Notes: generated by a model not told the origin, from the sequence alone. A stretch of 64,000 nucleotides of DNA from Pomphorhynchus laevis (GCA_012934845.2 WNNJ02003697.1:62001-126000), one strand, 5' to 3'. Positions 9,675 through 22,641 are shown, counted from the stretch's first letter. A program made the numbers and translations.

Positions 9675-11050
9675 AACTGAGTCTACGTATTGTTATATAA
9701 TTATAAACTAATCAAAACATAATAATGCTAAATCAAATTTTAATGATTAAATAATAATATTAATAATTGTTTTTAGATTTTCTATAATTTAAATCAAGTT
9801 AAAAAAATGAAATTTAAAATAAACGTCATTTTTATGAATTGACTAATAAATAACAGACGTTGTATCAGAATAGGAATTAGAGGTCATCAGGAGGACATGC
9901 TATTCTATCAGGTTTCGGACCCTAACTCCTTTACCCAACATAGCAGCGGGGCCAAATACATGCTAATGATGTATTTACTCTGAAATAACTATCTAGTATC
10001 TTATTCTAATACAAAGTATATTATTTATTATCCATCCATAAAAATTTGCCACTTAAGAGTTTAAATTTATTCTTTATATTATTGTGTTGATTTATATATT
10101 TTACTATTTTCTGCTTGATGTTATTTTTATAGTAACCTAGTTTAAAATATGTATCTATTAAATTATTTAAATGATTTTGAAGAAAACCAATATCGTTACA
10201 AATTGTCGCAATTCTTAAAATTTCATTATTTAATGTATTATATTTTATATTATATGGTATGCATGAATGCTCATGCAAAAATATGTTTCTTGTAAATTTA
10301 AATATGTCATCTTTACGATATAAATTAATAGTAGTTTTAGTTAATGTTAATTTAATGTTCATATCTAGATATACACCTTCTTTATCATTAATATTGGTTT
10401 TGTTAAGAAGAAGGCTTTCTGGATAAATGTGCTCACTAATTGAATAAAAATTATTAGAATTAAATACACATATATCATCAATGTATCGAAACATATATTT
10501 CATATATTTATATTGTTTAGATTTAGTTTTTACACAGTTATGAACAAATTCATATTCTATAAAGCTTAAAAACAAGTCAGCTATAATTGGGCTACTATTA
10601 CCACCCATTGGAACACCTTTTACTTGTCTAAATATAGATGTCCCTACTTTTAAATAATTTTGATTTATCAAAATATTTAAGGATTCTATTAATTCAATTT
10701 TATCCATATATTTATATTTATTTGATGGTTTAATTTTTGTTAGATAGGCGTTATAATTATTATAACATATATATGTATATCTTTTTCCGAATATAAGATT
10801 AATTAATTTTACTAACGCTTCTTTAATATCTACTAAATCTAGATTTGTATAAAGCGTACTAAAATCGTATGTATTTATATTTTGAAAATTTATTCCTTTT
10901 GTCTGTTCTAATGTTGCATTTATAAAAGGAAGATAGCTTGTAGAGTAAGGGGTCATAAACTTAGAGCCCACAGAGCCATTTGGGTGCGCCCATTCGGATA
11001 TATAATTTATAAGTTTGTTAATTTTTTATACAATTTAAAAAAATGTAATC
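9675..11050 (-). mobile_element. Naiad-type PLE, 5'-truncated copy
   Basis: Holds the reverse-transcriptase C-terminal half (10021-10971) plus about 345 bp of 3' tail (9675-10020) with the same conserved stem-loop as the other copies. The nuclease and linker are missing. The high-coordinate end is followed within 140 bp by a LINE 3' end (11190). Confidence 0.8.
10021..10971 (-). CDS. Naiad-type PLE reverse transcriptase fragment
   Basis: An uninterrupted 316-residue frame with PLE/telomerase-type RT motifs: motif A YDFSTLYTNL (about residue 36), motif B GVPMGGNSSPIIADLFL (about 119), catalytic YIDD (about 164) and thumb to the terminal SGKFLWMDNK. The insert between motifs A and B (IFGKRYTYICYNN...) sits where insertions in the fingers are reported for Naiads; that placement is inference. 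The match to the 44166-47040 copy at the C-terminus is nearly residue for residue. The first methionine is not the element's true start; coding homology continues upstream to about 11050 (WAHPNG motif). It is the only copy here that keeps YIDD, so it is the best reference for the RT. Confidence 0.82.
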   Translation of the reverse strand: MGSKFMTPYSTSYLPFINATLEQTKGINFQNINTYDFSTLYTNLDLVDIKEALVKLINLIFGKRYTYICYNNYNAYLTKIKPSNKYKYMDKIELIESLNILINQNYLKVGTSIFRQVKGVPMGGNSSPIIADLFLSFIEYEFVHNCVKTKSKQYKYMKYMFRYIDDICVFNSNNFYSISEHIYPESLLLNKTNINDKEGVYLDMNIKLTLTKTTINLYRKDDIFKFTRNIFLHEHSCIPYNIKYNTLNNEILRIATICNDIGFLQNHLNNLIDTYFKLGYYKNNIKQKIVKYINQHNNIKNKFKLLSGKFLWMDNK

Positions 11051-11189
11051 CTATAGATTCTATCATATCTATGAATTCTTTAAAACTCATTTAACAAACA
11101 TTTCTTAGTGTACTGGTGTACATTTTTCAAAAACGATATGTTAGCAAATAACCGAAAATCATATACTAGCATATTAACGCAGATTTTAT

Positions 11190-11430
11190 AACCCAGGTGC
11201 GCCTCTGGGGTACCTGGGTTATCTCGGGATTAGTCTTCTTCTCTAGAGGACGTGCTCTACAGCAGAGGCTAAGGTTTCTTAAGCTCCTCGTCTCTCGTTT
11301 ACCCAGCATAGTCCCGCCGATTTGATTCTTCGGGGATGAAAGACCCGGGTGGTTCAATCGGAAAGCGGCGTGTTGGATCGGTTGGGGGCTCAGATCCCTA
11401 TGGATTTGAGGACTTGAAGCATGAAGGAAG
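11190..11430 (+). mobile_element. Jockey-type LINE copy 1, 3' end only
   Basis: Homologous to the last 80 codons of ORF2 in the full copy (33585-33813), from the TQVRLWGTW motif to the terminal DLRP region. It is 5'-truncated and not intact in frame. It lies in a large ankyrin intron, antisense to that gene. Confidence 0.85.
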
Positions 11431-12379
11431 GCTGGATTGACGTAAACGATTAAACGCATTCAACAGCAACACAACAAAAATGAATGCTTCTTTGGTCATT
11501 TAATTATACTGTCGTTTTTTGTATTTAAGAAAATCTTATTATTAAGATTTTATTAACATTTTAGGCTTTTGATAATAGTGCTCAGCACCATCGTTTAGAA
11601 TAAGTAGGACCAACTTTGTTTGGAATTAGTAGGAATGATGGCCATATAAATATCTAGATAATTTAATCAAGATAATAACGAAGAAATATAAAATTTAAAA
11701 TGTACGCTTCTTTACATAAGTTTTTATTTGTGCTTATATTTGCTCTGAGTAATTATTACACATCGAGCTGTATTGTGTCAATCTTAGAATGCAATTATAT
11801 TTTTGTCACTCTGAGTGGAGGGAGCGGCGCGTTGCCACTCCCATATAGAGGATACAAAAACACGAAATTGTGAGATTGGAACCATACATCCAGATGTTTA
11901 ATTCGACTGTAGAGAAATTGTAGATAAAGAAAACTACAACTTTTACTAAACTTTTTTATTTTCTAGAAGTGTTTATTTTAGTTTAACAAATAAAAAAAAT
12001 AACGTTTAATGAATATTATTATTTAATATTAATAATTAATATTATTATTTAATATCAATAATTAATATTATTATTTAATATTAATATTAATAATTAATAT
12101 TATTATTTATTATTTTAATAAATATTAAAATAGTAATCATTTCGCTTCTATTAATACTGATTTACTTAATTGCAATTATTTCAGCAACCACAATGATTTG
12201 TGGTTATTGAAAGCCAACCACTTCGTTGTTGTTAAGGTCTTTGCAAATTTGTTCAGAGAATGTAAGCGGATGAATGAACCATCAATTATTATGTCTTGAC
12301 TTAGAAATCGTGTCTTCCCTTACTGGGTCATCATTAAGACTGATCAAAAATCGACGATGATATTCTTTGGATTCACGCA
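11431..12379. other. Intron stretch with AT-rich minisatellite
   Basis: No gene seen. 12008-12115 holds about four copies of a 26-bp AT-only unit (AATATTATTATTTAAT-type). Confidence 0.6.
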
Positions 12380-12810
12380 TAGCAAGGATCAAGTGAATAC
12401 TAAAATATTTTTACGGTCGTATTTTGTTGACAATTTTAGCCTGAATCGCCTTAAAGATGGTCTAAGACGACAGATGTCATCTCGTCCAACTGTTCATCTA
12501 GCAGGTGTTTAGCATCAATGTTCAAACAGAAACATATAACTCAGCAAGTACCATCAAGTACCGTATATCAGATAAAATGTAAAGAATGTAATACAACCTA
12601 CGTGGGTCAGACTAAACGATCATTGCATTTTAGAATAAAGGAACACCGTAATGCTCTAAGGAAAAGAGACATGCCATCTGCTATTCTGAACCATTCTCTT
12701 AATAAAGGACTCTATATTAAGGTTGACGATGTCAGAATACTTGCAAAAGAACCAAATAGCTATAGGCATTTAATCCTTGAGCCTATGCACATCAATGACA
12801 GAGGATAAAG
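12380..12810 (+). mobile_element. Canonical PLE fragment: GIY-YIG endonuclease
   Basis: The frame 12518-12808 encodes the C-terminal nuclease of an ordinary PLE. Residues 14-30 hold VYQIKCKECNTTYVGQTKR, i.e. the GVYxIxC..C...YVGQT fold of GIY-YIG proteins, followed by RIKEHR with the catalytic arginine-histidine region. The part upstream (about 12440-12517, ...SRPTVHLAGV) looks like the linker between RT and nuclease. The RT itself is missing. The nuclease lies at the 3' side, unlike the Naiads here. Confidence 0.75.
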
Positions 12811-13501
12811 GATGAATAAATCGAACTATAATTTACGAATTCCCATAGAAATAATAGCTAAGAAAATTTCTTTATATTCTTCCGTGGCCATGGGATATAT
12901 GCCAATTTTTGTTTGTTTTGTAACCAAGTACGATCTTGAAAAGGATCACAGAGCATGACCGAAACATTGTAAAATTTATATAAAAAGAACCTTTGAATGT
13001 GGATAATTTATTATGCCTAAACATAGGTTAAATTGCAGACAAATGTAACTTTAACAGAATAATTTGAATATATTATTAAAAACAAAAATATTTTTCGGTC
13101 AATTTCGCTCCAAAATATAAAGATTTAAAATAATGTATGAGTGCAATATATAAATATATATGGGAAATATGAAGATTATGCGGCCTAATTTGATACATTA
13201 TTCTTAACTCAAAATAATCAGTCAATAGCAAAGCAAGCACGCCGACTAATTTATATTCGTAATTGTAAATCATTTTTATAAATAGATAAAGCTTCTACAA
13301 ACTATAATCTAATGGGCGATTTTTTAAATAATGGTGATCAAATGAGTGATATATTTAAACCAGTAGTGTAAAATTATAAATAATAGTTTATTGTATAACG
13401 TTATTAAACTATTAATTTACTTTACCATAATGATTTTGACAATTTTTAAAATATGCAATTCACAAGCTGCAATGTAGACTTCTCAAATGTGTAAAATATA
13501 C
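12811..13501. other. Intron stretch, nothing recognised
   Basis: The first about 170 bp may be PLE 3' sequence. The remainder is AT-rich intron. Confidence 0.45.
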
Positions 13502-13687
13502 CTGCATATCATAATCTACTGAAACTTTTGATTTTAGCAAAAGTGCAGCAGACGATGTATCATTTTTTCGAGCGGCAACATGAAGAGCGGGTAATTTGAT
13601 AAGGTTTTTTGAATCATTTTCCAGTAGAAGTTTGACTATATCTTTATGTCCTTGCTGGAGAGCCACAGCTAGCGGAGTAAATCCTTC
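13502..13687 (-). CDS. ANK: Ankyrin exon: repeats 5-6
   Basis: A 186-bp phase-0 exon, 62 codons, beginning [19 protein letters not shown] and continuing [15 protein letters not shown]. This is the most diagnostic part of canonical ankyrins ([17 protein letters not shown]...VRLPALHIAARNDDT), including the shortened repeat 6. Acceptor TAG|GAAGGA and donor CAG|GTATAT are intact. Confidence 0.96.
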
Positions 13688-15167
13688 CTATGAATTAATA
13701 TTAAATCATATTTTTCTATTTCCAAAGTTAGCAGCAAATATAATACAGCATTTAGCAATCATGCAAGATTTATTGAAAACCGTAATTTTATCCAAAGCTT
13801 TGCTATATATTAATGGAATATAATTATAATTATGATGAAATCGTTTAATATCTTGTTAAAACACTCTAACCTTAAATATATTAAAATTAGTATAATAGAA
13901 AAATAAGGTAAATTGTTTAGTAAACTTAGACGGTAGGTTAATAAAATATAACCTGAATATAACAGGCAATTAAATCCAACTGTTTTTTTTGAACAATGAA
14001 TGATACTGCACAGTGGATGTAACAAAAACAATTACAGTCGTTCCTCCTCAGTTGATGAGATTATGATCATTAGCAGACGACAAAAGAATAAAAATGCAAA
14101 TAACAAAAAAGTTTTAATTAACTATAAATTTTGCTTACTTATCACACTTGAACGAGTTTTGTCTTTTCATTGCGTATCTTTGTGTGATGACTTGAGAAAT
14201 ACATTAATATCTGTTTTGGTCAAAATTTCGAAATCTCTGTGTTTTATCCTTTGTAAAGTGAGATATAGCACACAGCCAGCTGTGTTTTATGAGTCTTTAA
14301 ACATATATTTGTACTATCTTACAAATATCTCTTTAACATAGACTTGAAATTAATCATTTCAAATTCTTTCTAAAATCACTTAATCATCTTCTTCTCGATT
14401 TGTGAATATGCCCAAACTGTTAAGTATTTCAGGCTTACTGGACAATCATATATAAAACACATAAATGTGTGTTTCCCTAACACATTTAATACATCATATT
14501 AAGTAATTTGGTATCAGAAACTAACGCTCTTCGAAGAATTTTATTCTGATGTACATTTATTCTAAGATGTTAATCGATGTATTAATTATTATGGAAGATT
14601 ATTTCATTTAAAAGTGGGTATATATAAATAATATTTATCTTGTCTTATGACATAAGATAAAAATAAAAAACATTATCCGCTAAATTATCAGCATGATTCT
14701 TCCAGACCAGTACCTAGATAAAAAATCAGATTAGGAAAGCTTATTTTCCTGTTGTATGAAGAAAATGGTAAGCTCTTATATTTTGGTATTTTTCTGGCTT
14801 ATTCTTTAAGGGTTTTGAACTTTTAAGCATAAAAATTTATCACATTTGTTATGCTAGATATTGAAACAGAAATTACGGTTCCGTTGTTGTGCTTATATTT
14901 AAGTGTAAACAATATAATTTTTCGTTTAATTTGTCAGATTTCGGCCTTTGTTTTCAACTAAAAATATAAATTTAAATTAACAAAACATAATATCACTTGC
15001 TAAATAGTACAAAATGAACTGAGATTTGAAAACACTGTCAAGTTAAGAAACAGTATTTATGTCATAAATATTTTTCAATTACATAAAAAATACAAAAAAA
15101 TTAAAATCATTAGTCTCAAAAACACATTTGCATTAAAAAATAGCATTTATGTTATGACCTGACTTAC
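13688..15167. other. Intron stretch, nothing recognised
   Basis: AT-rich. The longest open frames (about 75-115 codons) show no family resemblance and are judged random. Confidence 0.5.
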
Positions 15168-15266
15168 AGCAGTGGAAATATTTTGATCTGCTCCTTGACT
15201 GATTAGCAGCTCGACAACTTCGAAATTGTTTTCTTGGGCGGCCATATACAATGGCGTAAATCCACT
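15168..15266 (-). CDS. ANK: Ankyrin exon: repeat 4
   Basis: A 99-bp phase-0 exon encoding [19 protein letters not shown] ... ADQNISTA, matching [18 protein letters not shown]...ANQNVATE repeat 4 of vertebrate ankyrins. The LYMAAQEN motif is specific to this repeat. Acceptor TAG|AGTGGA and donor GCT|GTAAGT are intact. Confidence 0.95.
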
Positions 15267-16220
15267 CTAGGAGCGAAAACCCGATATGAAAGAAGTCATA
15301 AACAATTCACTAAGTCAAACCATATATTTTATTCCTAATAAAGCTGTAAGCTGTATCTACCACACATAAAAGTTATACCCGGATATATTTTATTATTTTT
15401 CAGAATTTGAATGATAATTATCATGCAAATGGTAAAACTTTCATGTTAATTTTATTTTTCTAGTTTTTTATGAATATACTGATTAACTTTTTTCTGTAGA
15501 TAAAAATACACTAACTTTAAATTAATAAAATTACTTTAATCACAAATAAACTGATTAGTATAATTTAAATTAGTTAAATTATAATTATAATCAAGGAAGT
15601 TTAAATAATTATATAAAAAGTAAAAATATTTATATTAAAATAGTTACAAATTAAATCAATAAAAATTTTAATAATCATTATAATTTTAACTCTTTTGTAA
15701 ATAAAATATTATTTTTAACAATCGAAGTTTTGGTGTAGAATAATTTTCTCGAATTAAGATTACTGAAGATTGTAGCAACAGCCGTATGAGAGAACTTAAT
15801 TAGATGACACTTTTGTACAAAGATATATACAAAAGTGATATATAATATATATACAATAATATAAATATTTATATTTATATATAATATATACTTTTGTATT
15901 CTGTTTTTCTTGGTTCAGCTATAATATTTTATTAACCGTAGCGATTAGAGGATAATCGAATTACTTAAAAACACTTGAAATTAACATAAATATTGATTAT
16001 AATAAACGACAAAATAAAAGGATATCAGTAAAGTATACATATGATGTGTTGGCTTCATAAAAACGACACATGACACTAATATAAGCGAATTTAGACACAT
16101 TCAAAACAATAAGTTCTGTATGAGAAAAGTCATTAAATTTAGAATAATGAGACAGCTTCGGCATGCTGTCTTTTATTGTACAATTTCGTTTAATGTCAAC
16201 CTACCAATAAAGATTTTTAT
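15267..16220. other. Intron stretch, nothing recognised
   Basis: AT-rich intron with a TA-rich stretch near 15825-15895. No gene seen. Confidence 0.5.
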
Positions 16221-16221
16221 A

Positions 16222-19200
16222 GATAATTATTAGAGCAAGAATTTAGTTCGGTCGTTGACTTTGCTGCCGAAAGAAAATTAGATGGCGGCGCACTTCTGCT
16301 AGAATTTCGTCGAATTTGATCAACATGTTGTTTTATGTATTGAAAGGATGCCTTTTATTCCTATTTTGTACCGTTCCTGATGAATATTATGATTGCCCTG
16401 GCGGTTTTCAGTAAGAAAATGAGAAAAGAATGAGTAGTGTAAACATGTTGGAGCTTCAAAGTTCTTGCAATATCAGTGCAAATTCTTACAATTTACAGGA
16501 AGAAAGTGCAGAAAAAGGTATTTATTTGTGTTCTTCCCTGCAAAACAAAGACGACAAGGTAAAAGGTTTGTTACAAAATTCTAGAAACGACTCGGGGGTA
16601 CTTCCTCCAATATCAAAGCTGAACAACTTGGCTATAGTAACGGTCATTAAGCCTCTCGAGAGCCATAAATTATTCAGCTATTTTCTCCGTGAGTTTGCAA
16701 AACAGTACTCAAATAGAGTGTTATTCAACTCAGTTAAGATTTTAAGACCACAATCAAAATCTCGTTTGTTACTTCTGATCTGATGGAAGAGTACAATTCG
16801 TTTTTTCACAAGAATCTAACCCAGTTGGGAACTATCGTTTTAAAGCCAATTCAGGCTACTTTGAAAATCTCGAACTTCCCCTCTCAGCTAGAGAAGGAGG
16901 ACTTGAGCCTACTGAAGAAAACATACAAATTTTATTCGGTGAGGTTGGTCAAGTCAAAAACGGGAGTAAATCGCCCCATTGCGTTCTGCTCCGTTGACCT
17001 CGAATACGGTCTTATACTTACCAAGGCAGCTTCGAACCCCCTTTCTGGGATATAATTTGAGATTTACGTTAATCGATGAAGACACACTGACCTACCCCCA
17101 CTGCAATTTGCGCCATGGGTGGGGGCACTGGGGGTAGACCTTCTCGAATAAGCAAACTTGCGGGGTTTGTGCGTTGGTATCCTGTAAAAGTATGCTAAAG
17201 GCGGTGAGATGCATGGCTCCCCCAGTCTGTCACAATTGCGCGGGATACCACCCCGCGTGATCTAGGAGATGCAAGTTTTTTAAAAATTACCAGCGCATGT
17301 TCTCCGGCCAGTCTCATATCTCTAAACCCTCGCATTTACATCTTACAGCTCATAGATTCTCCAGGACTCAGTTTCAGCCAGATCCAACCCGCCACTCAAA
17401 ACGGGAAAGTTCTAAAGGAAAAAGGGGCCGCCTCATCCCAGGGTAATGAAGATATTGCCTTGGGGGTTCCGACTCTGAATGGGACTAGTGGTGGGAAGGG
17501 CAACCTTCCCGCACTAGCTCTGTATAAGTTGGCTTCCCCGGTCTAACTTATACAACACAATGGTGAGTAAACCTGTGCCTTTCTCACTGAATGTCCTTCA
17601 GTGGAATTCGGGAGGTGCTTCTGCCCTTAGACTTTTATCTGGTAGAGACGCAGATGTTATAGTCCTTCAGGAGACGCGGTCTATCCGTCTCCCCCAGGAC
17701 ATTACTCGATTTATCCCAAAGCATATTTGTTCCCACTATACTCCGTACATAACCCCACCTCACTCCTCTTCATATCAAGGACTCTTGACCTTAGTTAAGT
17801 GTTCATTAAGGTCCTCACTCTTGCTAAATTACTCTTGCCCAGCCTTGTCTTGTTTGGTAGTTTAATTCGTTAAGAACGGTAAACGCCCCAGTCTAGCCAA
17901 TGTCTACATCTGTTCAGAAGAGATTCACAAGAACCGTGACATCCTGGACGATATTATTGATAGCGGCTATGACATGGTACTAGGTGACTTCAACAACAGA
18001 ACTGGTCGTTGGATTAATGCAGCACTCCGCAGAGCCAGGAACGGTTATTTAATTCACAAACCACCGTCCCCCACCTTTCATTACAAATCAACGAATTTAC
18101 TCCTCGACTTATTATTGCTTCATATGAGGTGGTTGTTAAAACCCTTCTGTACGGAGCAGTCGCGACAACATCTGTTCACATCTCATGATCCAATTCGCTG
18201 GCGGATAGAAGAGGATACGCTGCTTCGTAGAAGATTCCACTTTGACCCGATCAGAGTGGCTTTCTTCCAGGCAGCTATCCAACGCTTCCCCCGAATTAGT
18301 AATGAGAGTTTAACCGAATTTAATTCCTACCTCTCTTCGCAAGCCACCGCGTTGCTTTCGACAACCAATAATGGTCGCATTTTCATTAACACTCCGACAA
18401 AACTCAAGGTCCTAGCTAAACTACTGAACCTCCCTAATCTCTCTGTTTCCGTCAGACATACCCTCTCAAATGAATACTGGTGCAACAGATATTGGTTCCA
18501 GCTAAGTAGGGATAGGGTGAATATTGCTCGTCTTAACCCTTCTCAGTCTTCCTTCTGGAAGATATTTAAGAAGGAGAAGTTCGTTTGTTGAATGGATAGG
18601 GCATTGGGTTGGATTGGTAATATAGGTCTTGATAAAGTTTTGGAGGAGTCACTATCCCTACATAATTATGGTGCCACTCAATCACCTCAGCCAATCCCGC
18701 CATTGGGAGACTTCAGAAGTAGGTATTTATCTGTTACAGATATCCTTAATTCCTAGGGGCCTCTTCCGGGCACCTCCAAATCCGTCGCTCCACTCTCTTC
18801 AGGTGGTCATCTTTCATGGCACTCCTGCTACGAAGCAAAAACTTAAGAGATTAGCACTCTCTGCGCTCTCCTCCATTTTTGCCTATGAACCACTCCCCAC
18901 CTTCACAAGTCGGGTAAAATACCTGGGGTTCACCGTTTCGGTAAACTGGTCAGCGAAAGCTGACCTAGATGGACTCAAACGTATCCTGAAGAGAGCTAGG
19001 CGGATTCTGAAAAGGGTCCAGCATCTGTCGTTGAATGGGAAAACCCAGGTGCGCCTTTGGGGTACTTGGGCTATCTCGGGATTAGTCTTCTTTTTAAGAG
19101 GACGTCCCCAGAGCAAAGGCTAAGGTTTCTTAAGCTTTTCGTCTCGTGTTTACCCAGCATAGTCCGTGCCGATTGGTCTCTTCGGGGGAGGGTGAAAGAC

Positions 19201-19420
19201 CCGGGTGGTTAAATCGGAAGGCGGCGTGCTGGATTGGTTGGGGGCTTAGATCCCTATGGATTTAAGGCCGTAAATGGAACAGAAGACTATTGCAAACCGA
19301 AGATAAGAGGAGAAGATGAACTTTTTTCTGTTCGACTGAACTCATTTTTATCCTATTTATGTTTTTTATTAATAAAATCTTTATTTATTTATGTTTTCTG
19401 TAATGTTAAATGTCGAGACG
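16222..19420 (+). mobile_element. Jockey-type LINE copy 2, internally deleted
   Basis: ORF1 remains at 16430-17500 and ORF2 at 17560-19280, followed by a 3' UTR ending near a TAATAAAATC tail (about 19370). ORF1 has frame breaks, and its zinc knuckles are decayed (about 17095-17280). ORF2 starts MVSKPVPFSLNVLQWNSGG and keeps the apurinic-type endonuclease motifs (LQETR, LGDFN, SHDPIRW). About 750 bp covering the RT palm are missing at about 18802, where endonuclease-side sequence joins VVIFHG of the thumb. It is antisense within the ankyrin intron between the repeat-4 and repeat-3 exons. 5' boundary approximate. Confidence 0.85.
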
Positions 19421-19429
19421 TCGACATCA

Positions 19430-20704
19430 CAGTGAAATCAATTACTCAATATGACTACGTTCCAGTAATGCTATGCTCATTTAATTGACCGTTCATCAAC
19501 AACTTATCTTTATTAACTTCCCTCTTTTGCTGAATACATTTGACGTCGCCCCTCTTTCCTCCTTAATCCTTATGGTAAAAATAAGCGCGTATTGAGCACG
19601 TATTTGCTGAATACATTTGACGTCTTTTGAAGCATTATGCACAGCGTGTGTTGTTCACACAGGTTATAAATGTTAAAAATACAAAACATCTGCTGAATTT
19701 GTTTTGTTTTAATAAATATAGTATTTGAAGTAAACGTCCGCATCAGCTTAATTATTGCGACACTAGGCGTATGGCAGACACTAGATTGCTCAATCGAAAA
19801 ATGTCACGTTAGTCAGTGTCTAATTATTCTGCTGATCAGAAGATGGACAATACACAAAGTAGAGCTTAAGACGAGATATAGACTTACTGATTTTATTATT
19901 TTGTTCATTACTCACTTATTTTTTGCCCGACCTGTATATATTTTTATTAAGAAAGTATTTATTTATCAACTCAATCAATTTCACAATTGAATCCACAGCT
20001 GAAAATGTGAGTGATATCCATTATTTTATTCAGCATTTATTTGATGACTTTTGCAATTCATACATAGAGTATAAAGCGTTGCTAATTTTTTGATATTTTT
20101 CTTTTCAAAAAAGGAATTCCGAACAAGAAAAATACTCATTAGCACGTATTTTCAAAGATATATAATCTTAATATACACTAATAACGCTGAGAAACTTCAA
20201 AACTATTTTGCCGATTGACATATTTTCAGTTTATTGGGATGTCTTGATTTGTAACTTTGAAAAATTAAAGCAGTTGCAACTAAAGGAATTCAAATGAATA
20301 AAGTATGTTAGCCGTGTAAAATTAGCATTGATTGAGTTCGCTTATTGGGTTTCTTAATTATTTAAGAGAATCAAAGTTGCAATTAGAAGACTATTGCATT
20401 TATTAGAGTAATTCTAAAAATGAAATGTATGAACAGTGCCAACCATGTTCACAAAAGTTTTGAAAACAGAGAAATCACGAGCAATATTTTAATTTAATGC
20501 TTATTACATCTCTGATGTACATGATTGCATACGTTTTAAACCGCTTTCAGGTATTACCTATTTTTAATCGGGTATAAATAAAAACATTTTAAAAATTCTA
20601 AGAATTGAAAATTAAAATTTGAATTTTTAAAATTAAAAATTAAAAAAATAAGATTTTTAGTATAGGATTTAATGTTATTTATTTGAAGACACGCATTGTA
20701 TTAC
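19430..20704. other. Intron stretch, nothing recognised
   Basis: A 20-bp direct repeat (TGCTGAATACATTTGACGTC) occurs at about 19530 and 19605. Otherwise AT-rich intron. Confidence 0.5.
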
Positions 20705-20803
20705 CGATGATTGGCAATTAACTTGGCATCCATGATCCAGTAGTGTTTTAACAATTTCAACATGGCCAGCTAATGATGCAATGTGCAACGCAGTGTTCTT
20801 TTT
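20705..20803 (-). CDS. ANK: Ankyrin exon: repeat 3
   Basis: A 99-bp phase-0 exon encoding KKNTALHIASLAGHVEIVK ... CQVNCQSS, matching GNTALHIASLAGQ...ANVNAQSQ repeat 3 of canonical ankyrins. Acceptor TTAG|AAAAAG and donor TCG|GTAATA. Confidence 0.95.
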
Positions 20804-20894
20804 CTAAAAGCAAATCAATGATATTCTACTTACTATGAAAATGCGGTATTATATAAGTTCATCGAATACATTGTGTTTATTTTTTACCACGTAC

Positions 20895-20993
20895 CTTAGT
20901 TGTTGCGTCTACATTTATTCCATATTTTAATAATTCAAGGACAATAGATTTATGTCCTTCTTTAGAAGCAAGATGAAGAGCATTTAATCCATT
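20895..20993 (-). CDS. ANK: Ankyrin exon: repeat 2
   Basis: A 99-bp phase-0 exon encoding [19 protein letters not shown] ... [22 protein letters not shown] is essentially invariant in repeat 2 of animal ankyrins. Acceptor CAG|AATGGA and donor AAG|GTACGT are intact; the intron to the repeat-3 exon is 91 bp. Confidence 0.96.
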
Positions 20994-21898
20994 CTGAATA
21001 AAAATTAAAAAAGATAAGTCGATTATTTTTTGAAAATAAATTAAATTCAAAGAATCCTTGAGCGTATAAAATATAATAATTTTATTTCTGGAAATTTCAA
21101 ATAATTATTTTCGATTAGATAAATTAGTTTACTGACCCAGTTGCAAAGTAAATATGTTTGAAAAGATGAATAAATGGTAATTCCCATGAAGAAATAATGC
21201 TGCAAAAAAATGATAACTGCAAATATTCTGTTTAATATCCAAAAAGAAATGTGCAAAAATGCTAAACGAGCTATTTATTTAGTAACCATTGCGTATTCTA
21301 AACTAAAGTTTTGATTTTATTAGATATACACAATGATAAATACATAAATCAATTTTGTTATAAAGTATTTATCAAAATACTGACTTGGGATATATTGATA
21401 AAAAGGTAAAAGGAGTTCGAATAATTTCGGTCTACAAGTTTCAACGTTACATTACAGTAATTCTTTTAATGGAAAAAATTTACTTCCTAAGCATGATTAA
21501 AATACAATCGATTAGCATAGTATATATTTGTAGAATAGACGGCATTGAGACCATATGTGTAATGAGATTAGATAAAAAAAACTTAGAACTAGACACAATC
21601 TACACAAGAAATATACAGGTATTTACTCAGATTACTGCTTTCATCGTAATTGCCTTCGTTGTTAAAACGAGATTAACGAAAGTAAATGAACGATAAAGAA
21701 GCAACGAAAATAAAGCAGTGATGAAGAAGAGTAAAATGATAAAATCAGTGTTTTAAAAAAGTGTATTCATTACTTATTAAAATTCCAAAACTAACAAATT
21801 GAAATTATATGCACTCAGTTAAGGCTATATCTATCAGTAAAGTTGTTACAATGTTTATCAATTATTTATGATGCAATCCATGGTTGTTTTTCCTTTTA
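20994..21898. other. Intron stretch, nothing recognised
   Basis: AT-rich intron between the repeat-1 and repeat-2 exons. The open frame at 21385-21696 has no recognisable family and is judged random. Confidence 0.45.
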
Positions 21899-22540
21899 CT
21901 TTCCCCATCCAATCTTATTTTAAACTCAAGCAAATCGCACGTGGATGTTTTTCATGGCCCTTCTGCTAACAAAGAGAAACTTAAGATATTAGCCCTGTCT
22001 ACACTCCTCCATTTTGCAACCTCAATCACTCCCTATCTTCTCAAGTTTAGTAAAATATATGGGATTCACCGTTACGGTGAATTGGTCGGCGAAATCTGGC
22101 CTGGATAGACTTAAACGTATTCTGAAGAAAGCTAGGTGGGCCCTGGAACGGGCTCAGCATCTGTCATTAAATGGGGAAAACCCAAGTGCGCCTCTGGGTG
22201 AACTTGGGCTATCTCGGGATTAGTCGTCTTTTCTAGAGGACGCCCCCGGAGCAAAGGCTAAGATTTCTTAAGCTCCTTGTCTCACGTTTATCCAGCATAG
22301 TTCGCCTCGATTGGATTTTTCGGAGGGGAGGGGGTGAATGACCCCTGGTGGTTCAGCCGGAAGGCGGCGTGTTGGATTAGTTGGAGGGCTCAGATCTCAC
22401 TGGATCTGGGGCCATGAAAATGTGAAGACTAACAACATTAAAATCTACAGTTGAATGTTTCTGATTGATTCTTTCTTTTCTTTAATGACCTTTTGCCTGT
22501 GTTTTATTTTATTAAAAAAATCATTATTATTATAAATAAC
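21899..22540 (+). mobile_element. Jockey-type LINE copy 3, 3' end only
   Basis: Begins in ORF2 at the SNLILNSSKS motif of the RT thumb, runs through the terminal cysteine/tryptophan-rich region, then a 3' UTR ending in TTTATTTTATTAAAAAAATC-type sequence. Frames are broken. It is closer to copy 7 (58100-59690) than to copy 4 in the HVTVNWSAK region. Confidence 0.85.
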
Positions 22541-22641
22541 AAGCGAGCTACTTATGATTTTATAATTTACAGAAACAAATTTAATTATAATCGATACAGG
22601 TTAAAATTTCAAATTGAATACAATTTTAAATGCTTACTTAC

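Noticed and set aside
9890-9985. SECIS element in the Naiad 3' tail
   Set aside because: A hairpin exists, but the distance from apical AA to the 3' GA quartet is too short and no 5' AUGA quartet is in place; kept only as a conserved stem-loop.
21385-21696. Open frame of 103 codons in an ankyrin intron
   Set aside because: No motif, AT-driven composition, no splice or polyA context.
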